Notes: generated by a model from the letters alone, not told the origin. Positions 36,581-44,889 are shown, counted from the first letter of the stretch. The stretch: 64,000 nucleotides of DNA from CAZVGZ01 sp964627605 (GCA_964627605.1 CAZVGZ010000019.1:1-64000), one strand, 5' to 3'. Program-made: numbers and translations.

Positions 36581-37861
36581 CTATTTGGGCTTATAGAAGA
36601 GCACTATCCTGTTGGTGTTGGTGCCTTTGATGCCGTTGTCGATTCCCCACAGATGTGCGGTCTTGGTGAACCTCTGGTCGTTTATCAATATCATCACAGG
36701 TTCGAGACCCGCTGCAAGACCGCAAGGTGCTACGGCCTTCTCAAGTTTGACAGTGCCGCCTCTGATCTCCCCGACCTCAAAAGCCACATACCCACCTGGC
36801 ACCAGGACTCTTGAAAGCTCGCTGAAGACATCGGTCATAGCTGCCTGCCACTCCTCAATGCTTTTGAGAATGGTCATCTCCACATCTTTTTCGTCGATTC
36901 CGCAGAACCAGCACCTAAGCCAGTTGTCCCTTGCGTAGTCCACAACATCCAGAAACGGCGGTGATGTGACCACCAGCGTCACCGACTCCGACCTGATTTC
37001 CGGAGTTCGGTCCGCTGACTCTGTGAGGAGAATCGAGCTTTCAGCGGCATGTTCCAGAGTGTCGCGGTCCCCCTCGCTGCACTTGGCCAAAAGCGTCTTG
37101 GTCTTGCGGAGTATGAGCGTAGGCACATCGCGCCTGGGCGGCCTCTGCCTGCGTTTCTTGTTGATTTTCCGCTGTGCTTCAACCGACACGGCCTGATTGG
37201 GAGGCAGTGAGTAGACCGAAAAAAAGCCCGGGGAATGCCCCGTTAGACGGCACACCGCAACCATCCTGATCCACTCGTCAATACTGTCCAGTTCGCCGCT
37301 CGCTTCCCTTTTACGCAGATACTCCTTCAGCGCGCATATTTCGCGCAGTGTATCAGGGTGGTAGAACACCCTCAGCTTTCTGGGCTGGTGCGAGTCAGCG
37401 TAGAAGTTGATGCCATCTAACCTCTGTTCCACCTCTTCGATGTTAGGCGGCACAAGGCGAGGGGCTGTCAGCAATCTGCTTAGCGGGTTCACGTCGCAGC
37501 CAACGGCAGTTCTGTCAAGAAGCGCGGCTTCGAGGGGCGTAGTACCCCTGCCCATAAACGGGTCGTAGACCACGTCACCGGGTTCTGTCAATCTCTCGAT
37601 AAAAAACTTGGGCAGTTCAGGTTTGAAGCACGCCCGGTAGGATATCTCGTGGAGACTGTGGCCTTTGCGCTGCTGCGAAGTCCAAAACTCGTTAACGAGC
37701 GTCGCAACGGTTCTAGTGCGCCCGTTGGTGCCACCGACCAACATGGAGCGGACCTGAGTCTGGGTGCCGAACGTATCGAACCCTACCAGGCCATCGCCGA
37801 ATTCTGAGCCGGTAAGCATACCAACGTCACCTGGCCCTGCGATCACCGCGCGTTCCTGCAT
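36581..37861 (-). CDS. Orphan DNA methyltransferase (N4-cytosine/N6-adenine type)
   Basis: A 426-residue SAM-dependent amino-methyltransferase. It has the SAM-binding motif DPFMGRGTTPLEAAL near residue 97 and the catalytic motif VVTSPPFLDVVDYARDNW near residue 310, with about 200 residues between, an alpha-like motif order. TSPP is usual for N4-cytosine enzymes. The middle region contains a very basic stretch (KINKKRRQRPPRR) that could contact DNA or RNA. No restriction endonuclease gene lies next to it, so it may be an orphan regulator or a leftover of a restriction system. The true start could be further in, e.g. at the Met of SMLVGGTNGRTR. Confidence 0.75.
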   Translation of the reverse strand: MQERAVIAGPGDVGMLTGSEFGDGLVGFDTFGTQTQVRSMLVGGTNGRTRTVATLVNEFWTSQQRKGHSLHEISYRACFKPELPKFFIERLTEPGDVVYDPFMGRGTTPLEAALLDRTAVGCDVNPLSRLLTAPRLVPPNIEEVEQRLDGINFYADSHQPRKLRVFYHPDTLREICALKEYLRKREASGELDSIDEWIRMVAVCRLTGHSPGFFSVYSLPPNQAVSVEAQRKINKKRRQRPPRRDVPTLILRKTKTLLAKCSEGDRDTLEHAAESSILLTESADRTPEIRSESVTLVVTSPPFLDVVDYARDNWLRCWFCGIDEKDVEMTILKSIEEWQAAMTDVFSELSRVLVPGGYVAFEVGEIRGGTVKLEKAVAPCGLAAGLEPVMILINDQRFTKTAHLWGIDNGIKGTNTNRIVLFYKPK

Positions 37862-37945
37862 GCCACTCCCGACCGATACGAAAAAGGGCGCACATGCGTG
37901 CGCCCAACATCAAACACTATATCCGCTCTTGCGCCCTGACAAGAA

Positions 37946-38728
37946 TCAGGAACGCCCCGCCAGCGCCTCCACAACTCGCTTGGTTATCTCTTCGACGAGC
38001 TCCATTTCAGTGTATTGGGACGCCCCGTTCTGTCCCTCGTCGCTGTTTTCGGATTCTGTATCCCAGACGCAGCCCACGTTTGGGTTCTCCAGCCCAAAGT
38101 TGCCCCTCAACGCCAACAGCTCCTTGGCCTCGTCCTCGGTGAAACGTCTTGCTCCGCCCAGATGCCGCGCCACGAAATCTATTTTCGCCAAATGCTCGAC
38201 GGTCTCCATACGGAAGTAGGCTTCTATCAAGTCCCGTCCCACAGCCACCACGCCGTGGTTTGCCATCAGGACCGCATCTGATTCGTGAATGTGGGGCCGG
38301 ATCTTCTCGCAAAGCTCATCAGTCGATGGCAAACCGTATTCAGCCAGCGGAACCGTGCCGATAGCGATCACCACCTCCGGCAGCGTGCACTGGTCCAGCG
38401 GCAGGCCAGCGACAGCGTATCCGGTGGAATAGGGCGGATGGGCATGGACGCAGCCGGTGGCGTCGGTGCGCTCGCGATAGCACATCAGGTGCATCGCCAG
38501 CTCAGATGATGGACGGGTTCTGCCAGAAATTTTGGTGCCATCCATGTCGCAGATCACAAGGTCGTCCTCGGTGACCATCCCTTTGCTGACCAGCGTCGGC
38601 GTCGCGATGATCCTGTCAGCATCAAGCCTGACGCTGATGTTCCCGTCGTTAGCGGCGACCCATCCTTTTGTGTACATCCGTTGGCACACATCGACTATTT
38701 GGCGGCGTATCTCGAAAAGCTGCGGCAT
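37946..38728 (-). CDS. Class II aldolase (L-fuculose/rhamnulose-phosphate type) with microcompartment targeting tail
   Basis: A 260-residue zinc aldolase that would cleave a sugar-1-phosphate to lactaldehyde plus dihydroxyacetone phosphate. The fold is marked by GWVAANDGNISVRL, the catalytic glutamate in PSSELAMH, the zinc histidines in GCVHAHPPYS, and LMANHGVVAVG. A non-conserved, acidic linker follows the domain and ends in a predicted amphipathic helix (ELVEEITKRVVEALAG), the standard form of a microcompartment encapsulation peptide. With three vertex proteins and an acylating aldehyde dehydrogenase upstream, it should act inside a PVM-like fucose/rhamnose compartment. It is the last gene of that operon. 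Confidence 0.88.
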   Translation of the reverse strand: MPQLFEIRRQIVDVCQRMYTKGWVAANDGNISVRLDADRIIATPTLVSKGMVTEDDLVICDMDGTKISGRTRPSSELAMHLMCYRERTDATGCVHAHPPYSTGYAVAGLPLDQCTLPEVVIAIGTVPLAEYGLPSTDELCEKIRPHIHESDAVLMANHGVVAVGRDLIEAYFRMETVEHLAKIDFVARHLGGARRFTEDEAKELLALRGNFGLENPNVGCVWDTESENSDEGQNGASQYTEMELVEEITKRVVEALAGRS

Positions 38729-38751
38729 ATCTCGTCTATATCTCCACGGTC

Positions 38752-39024
38752 TTAAGGGGTATCTACACGATCAACTATCCCGACGATGAGAGATCGCACC
38801 GGGGCGTGGTCCACACCAAGCACTTGCCGGGCGGCGGCTCCCTCCTTGCACACGAGCACTCTCTCTCCAGCCCCAGCACCCACCGTGTCCACACACACCA
38901 TTGTCGCTGCGCCGGTCGCCTCACCGTTCGCGTCCTCAGGCTTTACCAGCATCAGTTTGGTGGCGTGGTAAGACGAGTGCTTTATGGTGCTGGTCAACGA
39001 TCCGATCACTGTGCCTATGGTCAT
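38752..39024 (-). CDS. Microcompartment vertex protein (EutN/CcmL, BMC-P)
   Basis: A 90-residue pentamer-forming shell protein. The N-terminal strand is IGTVIGSLTSTIKH, with the second strand KLMLVKP. The conserved AGAGERVLVCKEGAAARQ and the C-terminal VRSLIVGIVDRVD are family hallmarks. It is one of three different BMC-P genes in this operon, as in PVM-type loci, where the paralogues occupy different vertices. It lies 23 bp before the aldolase gene. Confidence 0.92.
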   Translation of the reverse strand: MTIGTVIGSLTSTIKHSSYHATKLMLVKPEDANGEATGAATMVCVDTVGAGAGERVLVCKEGAAARQVLGVDHAPVRSLIVGIVDRVDTP

Positions 39025-39052
39025 TCAAACACCTGCTGGATGTTTAGGCCAT

Positions 39053-39745
39053 TCATATCCCCGTCCGCCAAAGTATCTGGGAGAGGGTCTTCTCTATTTC
39101 GAGTCGCCAGACAGCCACTTCAGTTTCTCCGCCACCGCTCCTGGCTGTCAGAGTATAACGTCCCAACACCTTGCCCGACGACAGGTCAACAATTACCACC
39201 CTTGCGACCCCCATCAGTTCGAACGGTTGAGGCGGCGCGGTCGGGTCGTCCGCCAGCGTCTGCCTTGAGACAGATCGCTTTTCGTATTCCCCCACCATCA
39301 GAAGGTCGGTGGCATTAGTCCTGGCCAACAACTCCAGATGGCGTGTCGTGGGTCTGCCTGACAGCTGCTCCCCGTTCGCCACGAGCACCGAGTCAATAAC
39401 GCCCCACGGAACCACGCGCAGAATGTTGCTTACCCGTTCGCGGCTGGTTGTTCTGGAGACACCCCCCAGCGCATCGAATCTGCGAACCGCTGCAATCGCA
39501 ACCGTGTCCGACAGCCCGTCAACAAAAAGACCGGTTAAGAATTCGCCTAACGCGTCGGCGACTACAGGTCGGCTGCCGACGCCAACGAATGGCGAAATCG
39601 CTATGCGTATCCGTTCAGGTGGCGGGTTCTGGTAGCCGGTGCCCTCAAGAAGCTGGTAGCGCGGCGAACAACCCAACGCGAGCAGACCAAGGCAAGCTGC
39701 CGCTAAGAGCCCAGCTTTATGGCTAAAGGTTGACCCGGTCAACAA
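39053..39745 (-). CDS. Unrecognised lipoprotein inside the microcompartment operon
   Basis: About 229-230 residues, starting at one of two tandem TTG codons (39745 or 39742), which overlap the preceding shell gene. A signal sequence with lipobox (GLLALGC) puts the protein in an envelope membrane. The mature part carries ERIRIAISPFVGVG, then VADALGEFLTGLF, and a later strand block LLMVGEYEKRS and VVIVDLSSGKVLGRY. This layout recalls small lipoproteins with an LpoB/CsgG-like alpha-beta fold, but no family was identified. An exported protein is out of place in a cytosolic organelle operon; it may be an insertion or have a different role. Confidence 0.55.
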   Translation of the reverse strand: MLTGSTFSHKAGLLAAACLGLLALGCSPRYQLLEGTGYQNPPPERIRIAISPFVGVGSRPVVADALGEFLTGLFVDGLSDTVAIAAVRRFDALGGVSRTTSRERVSNILRVVPWGVIDSVLVANGEQLSGRPTTRHLELLARTNATDLLMVGEYEKRSVSRQTLADDPTAPPQPFELMGVARVVIVDLSSGKVLGRYTLTARSGGGETEVAVWRLEIEKTLSQILWRTGI

Positions 39746-39986
39746 TGCCCACGACCGCTGCGTCGACCGGTCCAAAAGGTGGCTCCAAGGCATCTGCCGC
39801 CTCACGGGAACTCACCCAGAAAACTGTCTGGCCATGACCGGCCTGCACCACATCGATCGCAACAAACGGATCGCCGCTAACATTGGCGTCTTCGTCCAGC
39901 GGCTCCAGCGCAACCAGGCGGACCCCGGTGAGTGATGGGTCTTTGGTGGTGGCGACTACCGATCCGATGATCCGGCCTAACTGCAT
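39723..39986 (-). CDS. Microcompartment vertex protein (EutN/CcmL, BMC-P)
   Basis: An 87-residue pentameric shell protein starting MQLGRIIGSVVATTKDPSL. The second strand block is VRLVALEPLD, then VAIDVVQAGHGQTVFWVSSREAA and the end VDAAVVGIVDRVNL. The ATG at 39986 overlaps the stop of the aldehyde dehydrogenase gene by one base (TGATG), so the two are translationally coupled. Its sequence is clearly different from the other two BMC-P copies. Confidence 0.92.
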   Translation of the reverse strand: MQLGRIIGSVVATTKDPSLTGVRLVALEPLDEDANVSGDPFVAIDVVQAGHGQTVFWVSSREAADALEPPFGPVDAAVVGIVDRVNL

Positions 39987-41440
39987 CAGATAATCCGAAA
40001 CGACCCTGAAAGTGCGCAGCGACGCACCCGAGTGAACGTACGGGCGGTGGTGATCCCCTCGCCAGTCGGGCCGGCGATAGAGAATGTGGTGGTACCTTCG
40101 CCACCAATACCCAGCCCGGCGGTAGAGGGACCGTTCTTGACGAACACGGTGCAGTCGCACAGACGTGCCATGCGGTCCATATGGATGATGTTGGTTGAGT
40201 GCATTATCGCTGTGTGCCGAAAACCGTGGTCCGCTTTGATAGCCATGTCGATGGCGGTATTTACATCCGGGCATTGTACGACAGGCAGAAACGGCGTCAT
40301 CTGCTCGCCCTGGACGAAGACGTGATTGAAATCGGTCTCGCCAAACAGCAGTCGTGTCTCTGGTGGAACCGAAAGACCGATCAGGCCTGCGAGATGTGTC
40401 GCTTCCCGTCCGACTATATCGCGGTTAAGTATCGGGTGACCGCCGCCTTGGTCTTGAAAGACGTGTTTGGAGAGCGCTTCTATCTGCTGGCTTGTCAGAA
40501 GAACCGCCCCTCGCTCCTTAAATTTCGCAATAAGAGCGTCGGCTACCGACGCCACGACAAGACACTCTTTCTCGGCGATGCAGAGAATGTTGTTATCGAA
40601 TGTCGCGCCTTCGATAATCGATTCGGCGGCCCGGTCCAGATCGGCTGTCTCATCTACCACGACCGGCGGATTTCCTGGTCCGGCGGCGACAACTTTTTTG
40701 CCGGATTTAAGTGCGGCTTTCACAACACCGCTGCCGCCAGTGACCGAGATCAGCTTGACGTCGCGGTGGTCGAAAAGCGCCTGGCCGGTCTCAATCGTAG
40801 GTTCTGGCACGCAGGTCACCAGGTTTGGGGGCCCGCCAGCCTCGGTAATGTACCCGTTTAGAGCCTTGATGGCCGAAGCGAAAACCTTTTTCGCTGCAGG
40901 ATGCCCGTTGAAGACCACCGCGTTGCCTGCGGCTATCATACTGATGGCGTTGTTGAGCATAGTCGGTACCGGATGGGTGGCTGGGGTCACCGAGCCGATG
41001 ACTCCGTAAGGGGCCATCTCTTCAATCGTGAGACCGCCATCGCCTGACCACGCTTTAGTGGTCAAATCCTCAATACCAGGGGTTTTTTCGGCGGCGACGT
41101 TGTGTTTGACTACCTTATCCTCCGCGCGGCCAATTCCTGTCTCCTCAAATGTCGCTTTGGAGAACTCTTCAGCGCGCTCAAACCCAAGCCGTCGCATATT
41201 CTCGATTATCGCACGCCGCCCATCCATGGATATCTCCATGAGAGCCAACTGCGCGGTTTTGGCTGCGGCGACCGCCTCGTCTATCGCAGCGAACACTCCG
41301 GCTCTGCCAGAGGGGCTAAAACTCACAAGGGACGATGGAGCCGAAGGTTGGGGTGATGCGGCAGGGGTAGAATTGGTCTGTCCGAACCCCTTAACGACTT
41401 CTTCAACAATCGTCCTGATTCGTTGCTCGTCAATATTCAC
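39986..41440 (-). CDS. Microcompartment CoA-acylating aldehyde dehydrogenase (PduP/EutE-like)
   Basis: A 484-residue enzyme that would convert lactaldehyde-derived propionaldehyde or a similar aldehyde to acyl-CoA. Family blocks are MAPYGVIGSVTPATHPVPT, NAVVFNGHPAAKKV, SVTGGSGVVKAALKSGKKV, and the catalytic cysteine in FDNNILCIAEKE near residue 295. The first 18 residues (IDEQRIRTIVEEVVKGF) form an amphipathic helix followed by a Ser/Pro-rich linker, a typical N-terminal encapsulation peptide. It follows a vertex protein gene and is coupled to the next. The substrate is inferred from the aldolase in the same operon. Confidence 0.92.
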   Translation of the reverse strand: MNIDEQRIRTIVEEVVKGFGQTNSTPAASPQPSAPSSLVSFSPSGRAGVFAAIDEAVAAAKTAQLALMEISMDGRRAIIENMRRLGFERAEEFSKATFEETGIGRAEDKVVKHNVAAEKTPGIEDLTTKAWSGDGGLTIEEMAPYGVIGSVTPATHPVPTMLNNAISMIAAGNAVVFNGHPAAKKVFASAIKALNGYITEAGGPPNLVTCVPEPTIETGQALFDHRDVKLISVTGGSGVVKAALKSGKKVVAAGPGNPPVVVDETADLDRAAESIIEGATFDNNILCIAEKECLVVASVADALIAKFKERGAVLLTSQQIEALSKHVFQDQGGGHPILNRDIVGREATHLAGLIGLSVPPETRLLFGETDFNHVFVQGEQMTPFLPVVQCPDVNTAIDMAIKADHGFRHTAIMHSTNIIHMDRMARLCDCTVFVKNGPSTAGLGIGGEGTTTFSIAGPTGEGITTARTFTRVRRCALSGSFRII

Positions 41441-41498
41441 GGGCTCTCGGCCTCCCCGCCGTCAGTTGGTCTGCACATATTGCGCGGACACTATTTAA

Positions 41499-41801
41499 TC
41501 AAGTAGCGTCGTGTTTGCGATACCGGATTTCGCCATCCATATCGTAGTGATCCACAATGGCCGCTATCACAGTATCAACAGGGCGGTCCTTTGTGGAGTC
41601 GGTCAGCCTCGCCGACGAACCGCTAACACAGAGGACTATCTCACCCTCGCCAGCTCCGACGGCATCCACCGCCACAACCGGGCTGCCCTTGGTCTGTGCT
41701 GTCCGCAGGTCCAAAGGTTCGACTATCAGCAGCTTGCTGCCGCCAAGTTTTTCGTCTTTGTGCGTGGCCACAACAGTGCCCACGACTCGTCCCATCAACA
41801 T
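41499..41801 (-). CDS. Microcompartment vertex protein (EutN/CcmL, BMC-P)
   Basis: A 100-residue pentameric shell protein. It opens MLMGRVVGTVVATHKDEKL, with KLLIVEPLD, VVAVDAVGAGEGEIVLCVSGSSAR and VDTVIAAIVDHYDM. A hydrophilic tail of about 10 residues extends past the fold. It lies 12 bp after the hexamer shell gene and 58 bp before the aldehyde dehydrogenase. Confidence 0.92.
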   Translation of the reverse strand: MLMGRVVGTVVATHKDEKLGGSKLLIVEPLDLRTAQTKGSPVVAVDAVGAGEGEIVLCVSGSSARLTDSTKDRPVDTVIAAIVDHYDMDGEIRYRKHDAT

Positions 41802-41813
41802 TTTCGGTCCGCT

Positions 41814-42095
41814 CTATTCAGGGTTTCCCACCGGCAGAACATCGCCGAAGGAGCTATGGGGTCTCGGAATGACATGCACGGAAACAAGCTCACCAACCCT
41901 TTGGGCTGCCGCGGAGCCGGCGTCGGTTGCGGCTTTTACCGCTGCCACGTCTCATCTAACCAAAACAGTCACCAAACCGCCGCCAACTTTCTCACAGCCC
42001 ACCAACGTGACGTTGGCTGCTTTGACCATCGCGTCCGCCGCCTCGACGGAGCCAATAAGACCACGGGTCTCAACCATATCCAGGGCGTCGCCCAT
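41814..42095 (-). pseudogene. Hexameric microcompartment shell protein (BMC-H) with in-frame UGA at a glycine codon
   Basis: The reading frame from ATG 42095 (GGAGGAG upstream) to TAG 41814 gives a normal 93-residue BMC-H: ALDMVETRGLIGSVEAADAMVKAA, GCEKVGGGLVTVLVR, then DVAAVKAATDAGSAAAQRVG and LVSVHVIPRPHSSF. The only defect is TGA at 41954-41952, exactly where BMC-H proteins have the near-invariant Gly of VRGDVxAV; GGA to TGA would explain it. It heads the operon and is the only hexamer gene seen. Without it no shell can form unless the stop is read through, a copy exists elsewhere, or the base is wrong. Confidence 0.88.
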
Positions 42096-42309
42096 CTGAT
42101 ACTCCTCCACTGTAAACACCAACGCGCTGCCTATAGTCACAACTCAGCAGGCAGCGGCCTCTCTAACGTCGTCAAAGGTAATACAATCGTGCTGGAGCGG
42201 CACGGGGTCACACAACCACAGCATCTGCCGCTTTCGGCATCTGTGTTGGTTGCCCGAGCTGGGATCGGTCATCTGCACCAAAATCAGGCTTGATGGAGGC
42301 AGATGTGGC

Positions 42310-43082
42310 CTAGAATCGTAAGCCGATGCCGAAGCTCACCACCAGGTGGTCGAAATTGATTTCGGTGGGACTTGCTTGGGAAACCTCCCCCCAATCTCCG
42401 GTCCATCTGAATGATGGCAAAGCTGCTGAGAGCGCTTTGCGCTGTTGTATTGACAGGTTTCCGACCAGGTTTCGCAATGAAGGGCGCTTGAAAAGGGGTG
42501 CCGTGAGTCCAGCACCCTAGATCCAACCCAGCTTGCTGAAGGGCCCGACGATGGAAGTCGATCTCGTATTCCCTCTTTGAACGCTGGCGGTGTGCATGAT
42601 TGGGCCCGCTTCAATGTGAAGCGCGTCAAAGAACCAGACTCTAGGGTAAATGGCGTAGAAGTCCACTTTGGATACGATGCTAGAACTGTTGCCTGGCAGC
42701 AAGTTTGATCCGAGCGAGGTCGATCCCACAGCCAGTCGAATCTAACGAGATATTCCTTGGATTCCGCCACTGTGGCGGCTGCGGCAGGTGCCCAACCAAA
42801 TCCGAACGGCGTTGCGGTGCCGCCGCTGCTGCTGCAGTTGCCGAAATCGAAGCAAAACCACTCGCATGGAGGTTGTCTGAATGGAACAACCGTCTCAGCC
42901 GAGTTGATAGCGCCTTTGATGACGTTTGCCGCCTCACCGGCTGCGATGTTCACGGACAGGCTCACCTGGTATCGATGGCCGCCACTGTCGTTCTGACCCG
43001 ACTGTGGTTTCGCGAAAACACCCGGCGTGAGGAGCAGATCGAAGGCTGATGCGAGCAGTAACCGAACAGATGGGTCGAGCAT
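42310..43082 (-). pseudogene. Outer-membrane beta-barrel protein, broken by frameshift and amber codon
   Basis: The 5' frame from 43082 carries a signal-peptide-like start (VRLLLASAFDLLLTPGVFA) and runs to about 42740. The protein then continues in another frame (GSTSLGSNLLPGNSSSIVSK, DFYAIYPRVWFFDALHIEAG) through a TAG at 42519-42517 and ends with FDHLVVSFGIGLRF, the terminal aromatic strand typical of outer-membrane barrels. About 255 residues if repaired. The mid-region frame assignment is less certain than the C-terminus. It lies upstream of the microcompartment operon on the same strand. Confidence 0.55.
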
Positions 43083-43171
43083 TACTCCCCCTTTTTGATG
43101 ACAGCCTTATATGGTTCTGAGTCTCAAATGGTTTGCGCCGACGCCGTGCGCGGTGATGTCTCAGTTTATGT

Positions 43172-43330
43172 TTGGCTAAGCGCGAATCCAAATCGCTTAA
43201 AGCTGGTGTAGTGGTTGTTGGTGCCGCTCTGGTTGGATTTTTTTGTGGCGACGTTCAGTGTGTTCCTGGCGCTATTGACGTATCAGAGGGGATGGTGGTG
43301 CTGGTTGAGGATGGGTGTCTCAGAGGATAA
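43172..43330 (+). CDS. Possible small membrane or lipoprotein-like ORF (52 aa)
   Basis: In the 260-bp gap between the broken barrel gene and the radical SAM gene, a TTG-started frame encodes a basic N-terminus, a hydrophobic stretch AGVVVVGAALVGFFCGDVQC and a short acidic tail. The pattern is signal- or anchor-like, but there is no clear ribosome binding site and the frame crosses a run of seven T, so support is weak. Confidence 0.2.
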   Translation: MAKRESKSLKAGVVVVGAALVGFFCGDVQCVPGAIDVSEGMVVLVEDGCLRG

Positions 43331-43342
43331 GAGTGGTAAATA

Positions 43343-44677
43343 CTAGTACACAAACTCCTTTATGTCGTATCTGGCGATCTTGGGTCCGTCTGAGCCTCTG
43401 AGCGCCAGCGCGGCGCGGATCGTCTCCTGCTGCTCCAGCATCTCATCGTTTTTGAGATCGCGGACGCCCTTCTCCAACGCCAACTGCTCGTACTTGAGAC
43501 CAGGGTGGTTGACGAACTCGGAGAGGTACAGCAGGTCGCCGCTGTCCAATGCCATCTCTCTCACAGCATCAATGGTGCCTCGGGTGTGCTGTTCGGAGAA
43601 AAAGTGTCCTCCAGGGCCGATCATCACAATCACCCCAACTGCCAAGCCCGCCGACTTCATCGTCGCCACCGCATCCACGGTCTGCTGTACGGTAGCCGGT
43701 TTGCCCAACCACTCTAGCAGTTCATCGTCGCCGCTCTCAAGCCCGACGTACACTCGTTTTAGGCATCGTCCTCTTAGCTCCTCAAAGTCACTCACGGATT
43801 TCTTTAGAGCGCTGAAACCATCGAGAAAACTGAAATACCCCTCAACATGACCGGGGTTTTCTGCTCGATATCTCCTTTGTGCTCCTGGCGGTAAGCCGCT
43901 GGGTATACGCTCAAACTCGAGCTCCAAAACATCCATGAGTTTGAGAAGTTTGGACTGTGGAATCACCAGAGCGTTGCCGTCTGCGATAAATGCCGACCTG
44001 CGAGTCAGCACCGAATCTCCAAGAAACTCCTTTATCGCCCTGATATGCTCTTGAAACTCATCAGGTGTCTTTATCGAGAATTCGGTGTTCTGCCCATCGT
44101 GGTGATAGAAATCGCAAAATGTGCAGGTATTGTGGGAGCACCCCTCGGTCGCTTGCACGACGACAGCCATGTATTGATCCGGCGGTAGAATGCCCACCGG
44201 TGAGTAGATACTTCTAAACTCGACGCCGTCTTCTTCGAGCGAATCATAACCTTTGTGAGCAGCCGACTCTAGCGCGCTCACCATGCCCTCCAGGTGGTCG
44301 TTTGAAGGCTTTTGGCGGGCCCAATCGACCTCTTCGTCGACTATCGCTTCAAGGGTCAGTCGCACCTGAGAGTAGGCGTCGCCCACTATCTCCCGTTTTC
44401 CCTCCAAACCGACATCGCGGCGGACCCGTCTGACACCGTGGGGCAGCCCAGCCTCATGCCACTTGTCCAGCAGGCGGTTGTCCAACCCCCGCCTGTAGTG
44501 ATGTCCGTTGGATAGATAGCATCCCAGCAGTCGTCCCGCCAGATCGAAATAGTAGACCGGCACGCCATCGACGCTGATGGAAAGCGAGTCAGTTTTGCGA
44601 CTAACCACGATGTTCTGGCCTGTGGCATGCAGACGAAACGATGTTGGTGGCTGTCTGGTGTGTTCTGCTGTTTTCAT
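43343..44677 (-). CDS. Radical SAM protein
   Basis: About 444 residues. The cluster motif is CSHNTCTFCDFY near residue 160, a C-x4-C-x2-C spacing rather than the classic C-x3-C-x2-C. SAM-binding strands include SAFIADGNALVIP and RVYVGLESGDDELLEWLGKP, the Elp3/MiaB-like glycine-glutamate block, then GLAVGVIVMIGPGGHFF. The N-terminal 120 residues (TDSLSISVDGVPVYYFDLAG) form a separate domain. ATG at 44677 is preferred to 44755, which would abut the tRNA-Ala gene. Substrate unknown. Confidence 0.8.
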   Translation of the reverse strand: MKTAEHTRQPPTSFRLHATGQNIVVSRKTDSLSISVDGVPVYYFDLAGRLLGCYLSNGHHYRRGLDNRLLDKWHEAGLPHGVRRVRRDVGLEGKREIVGDAYSQVRLTLEAIVDEEVDWARQKPSNDHLEGMVSALESAAHKGYDSLEEDGVEFRSIYSPVGILPPDQYMAVVVQATEGCSHNTCTFCDFYHHDGQNTEFSIKTPDEFQEHIRAIKEFLGDSVLTRRSAFIADGNALVIPQSKLLKLMDVLELEFERIPSGLPPGAQRRYRAENPGHVEGYFSFLDGFSALKKSVSDFEELRGRCLKRVYVGLESGDDELLEWLGKPATVQQTVDAVATMKSAGLAVGVIVMIGPGGHFFSEQHTRGTIDAVREMALDSGDLLYLSEFVNHPGLKYEQLALEKGVRDLKNDEMLEQQETIRAALALRGSDGPKIARYDIKEFVY

Positions 44678-44778
44678 TCCACAGTAGTTGGGTAAAAGTT
44701 TGGCGTTGAGCTGGTCTGTATTGGTGCGCGAGACCTTGCGCTGTGTCGCGCCCATCGGTTATAGTTATATGCCGTAGC

Positions 44779-44851
44779 GGGGCTGTAGCTCAGCTGGGAG
44801 AGCGACGGTCTGGCAGACCGTAGGTCAGGGGTTCGAGCCCCCTCAGCTCCA
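44779..44851 (+). tRNA. tRNA-Ala (GGC)
   Basis: A complete cloverleaf with acceptor stem GGGGCTG/CAGCTCC containing the G3:U70 pair that marks tRNA-Ala, D-arm GCTC/GAGC, anticodon stem ACGGT/ACCGT with loop CTGGCAG (anticodon GGC), T-loop TTCGAGC, and discriminator A73. CCA is not encoded, unlike the tRNA-Cys gene in this window. Confidence 0.97.
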
Positions 44852-44854
44852 TCG

Positions 44855-44889
44855 CCCGGATTTTCTTTCGAGAAAGCCCGGGTTTTTTT
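44855..44889 (+). terminator. Intrinsic terminator after tRNA-Ala
   Basis: A two-part hairpin (CCCGG...CCGGG enclosing CTTTC-GA-GAAAG) is followed by seven T at 44883-44889. It ends the tRNA transcript and separates it from the convergent mnmE gene. Confidence 0.9.

Noticed and set aside
40199..41009. Two long plus-strand frames (220 and 180 codons)
   Set aside because: Antisense shadows of the aldehyde dehydrogenase gene.
41952..41954. UGA recoded as glycine (as in Gracilibacteria/SR1), suggested by UGA at Gly positions in two genes
   Set aside because: UGA ends many intact genes here, including overlapping ATGA/GTGA junctions (nuoC-nuoD, the YbbR gene-tsaD, tsaD-alr), the porA-like gene and dnaJ. 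UAG is also found in frame elsewhere, so a code change does not explain the pattern.
41511..42293. 260-codon plus-strand frame
   Set aside because: Antisense to shell genes whose conserved strands are unmistakable on the minus strand.
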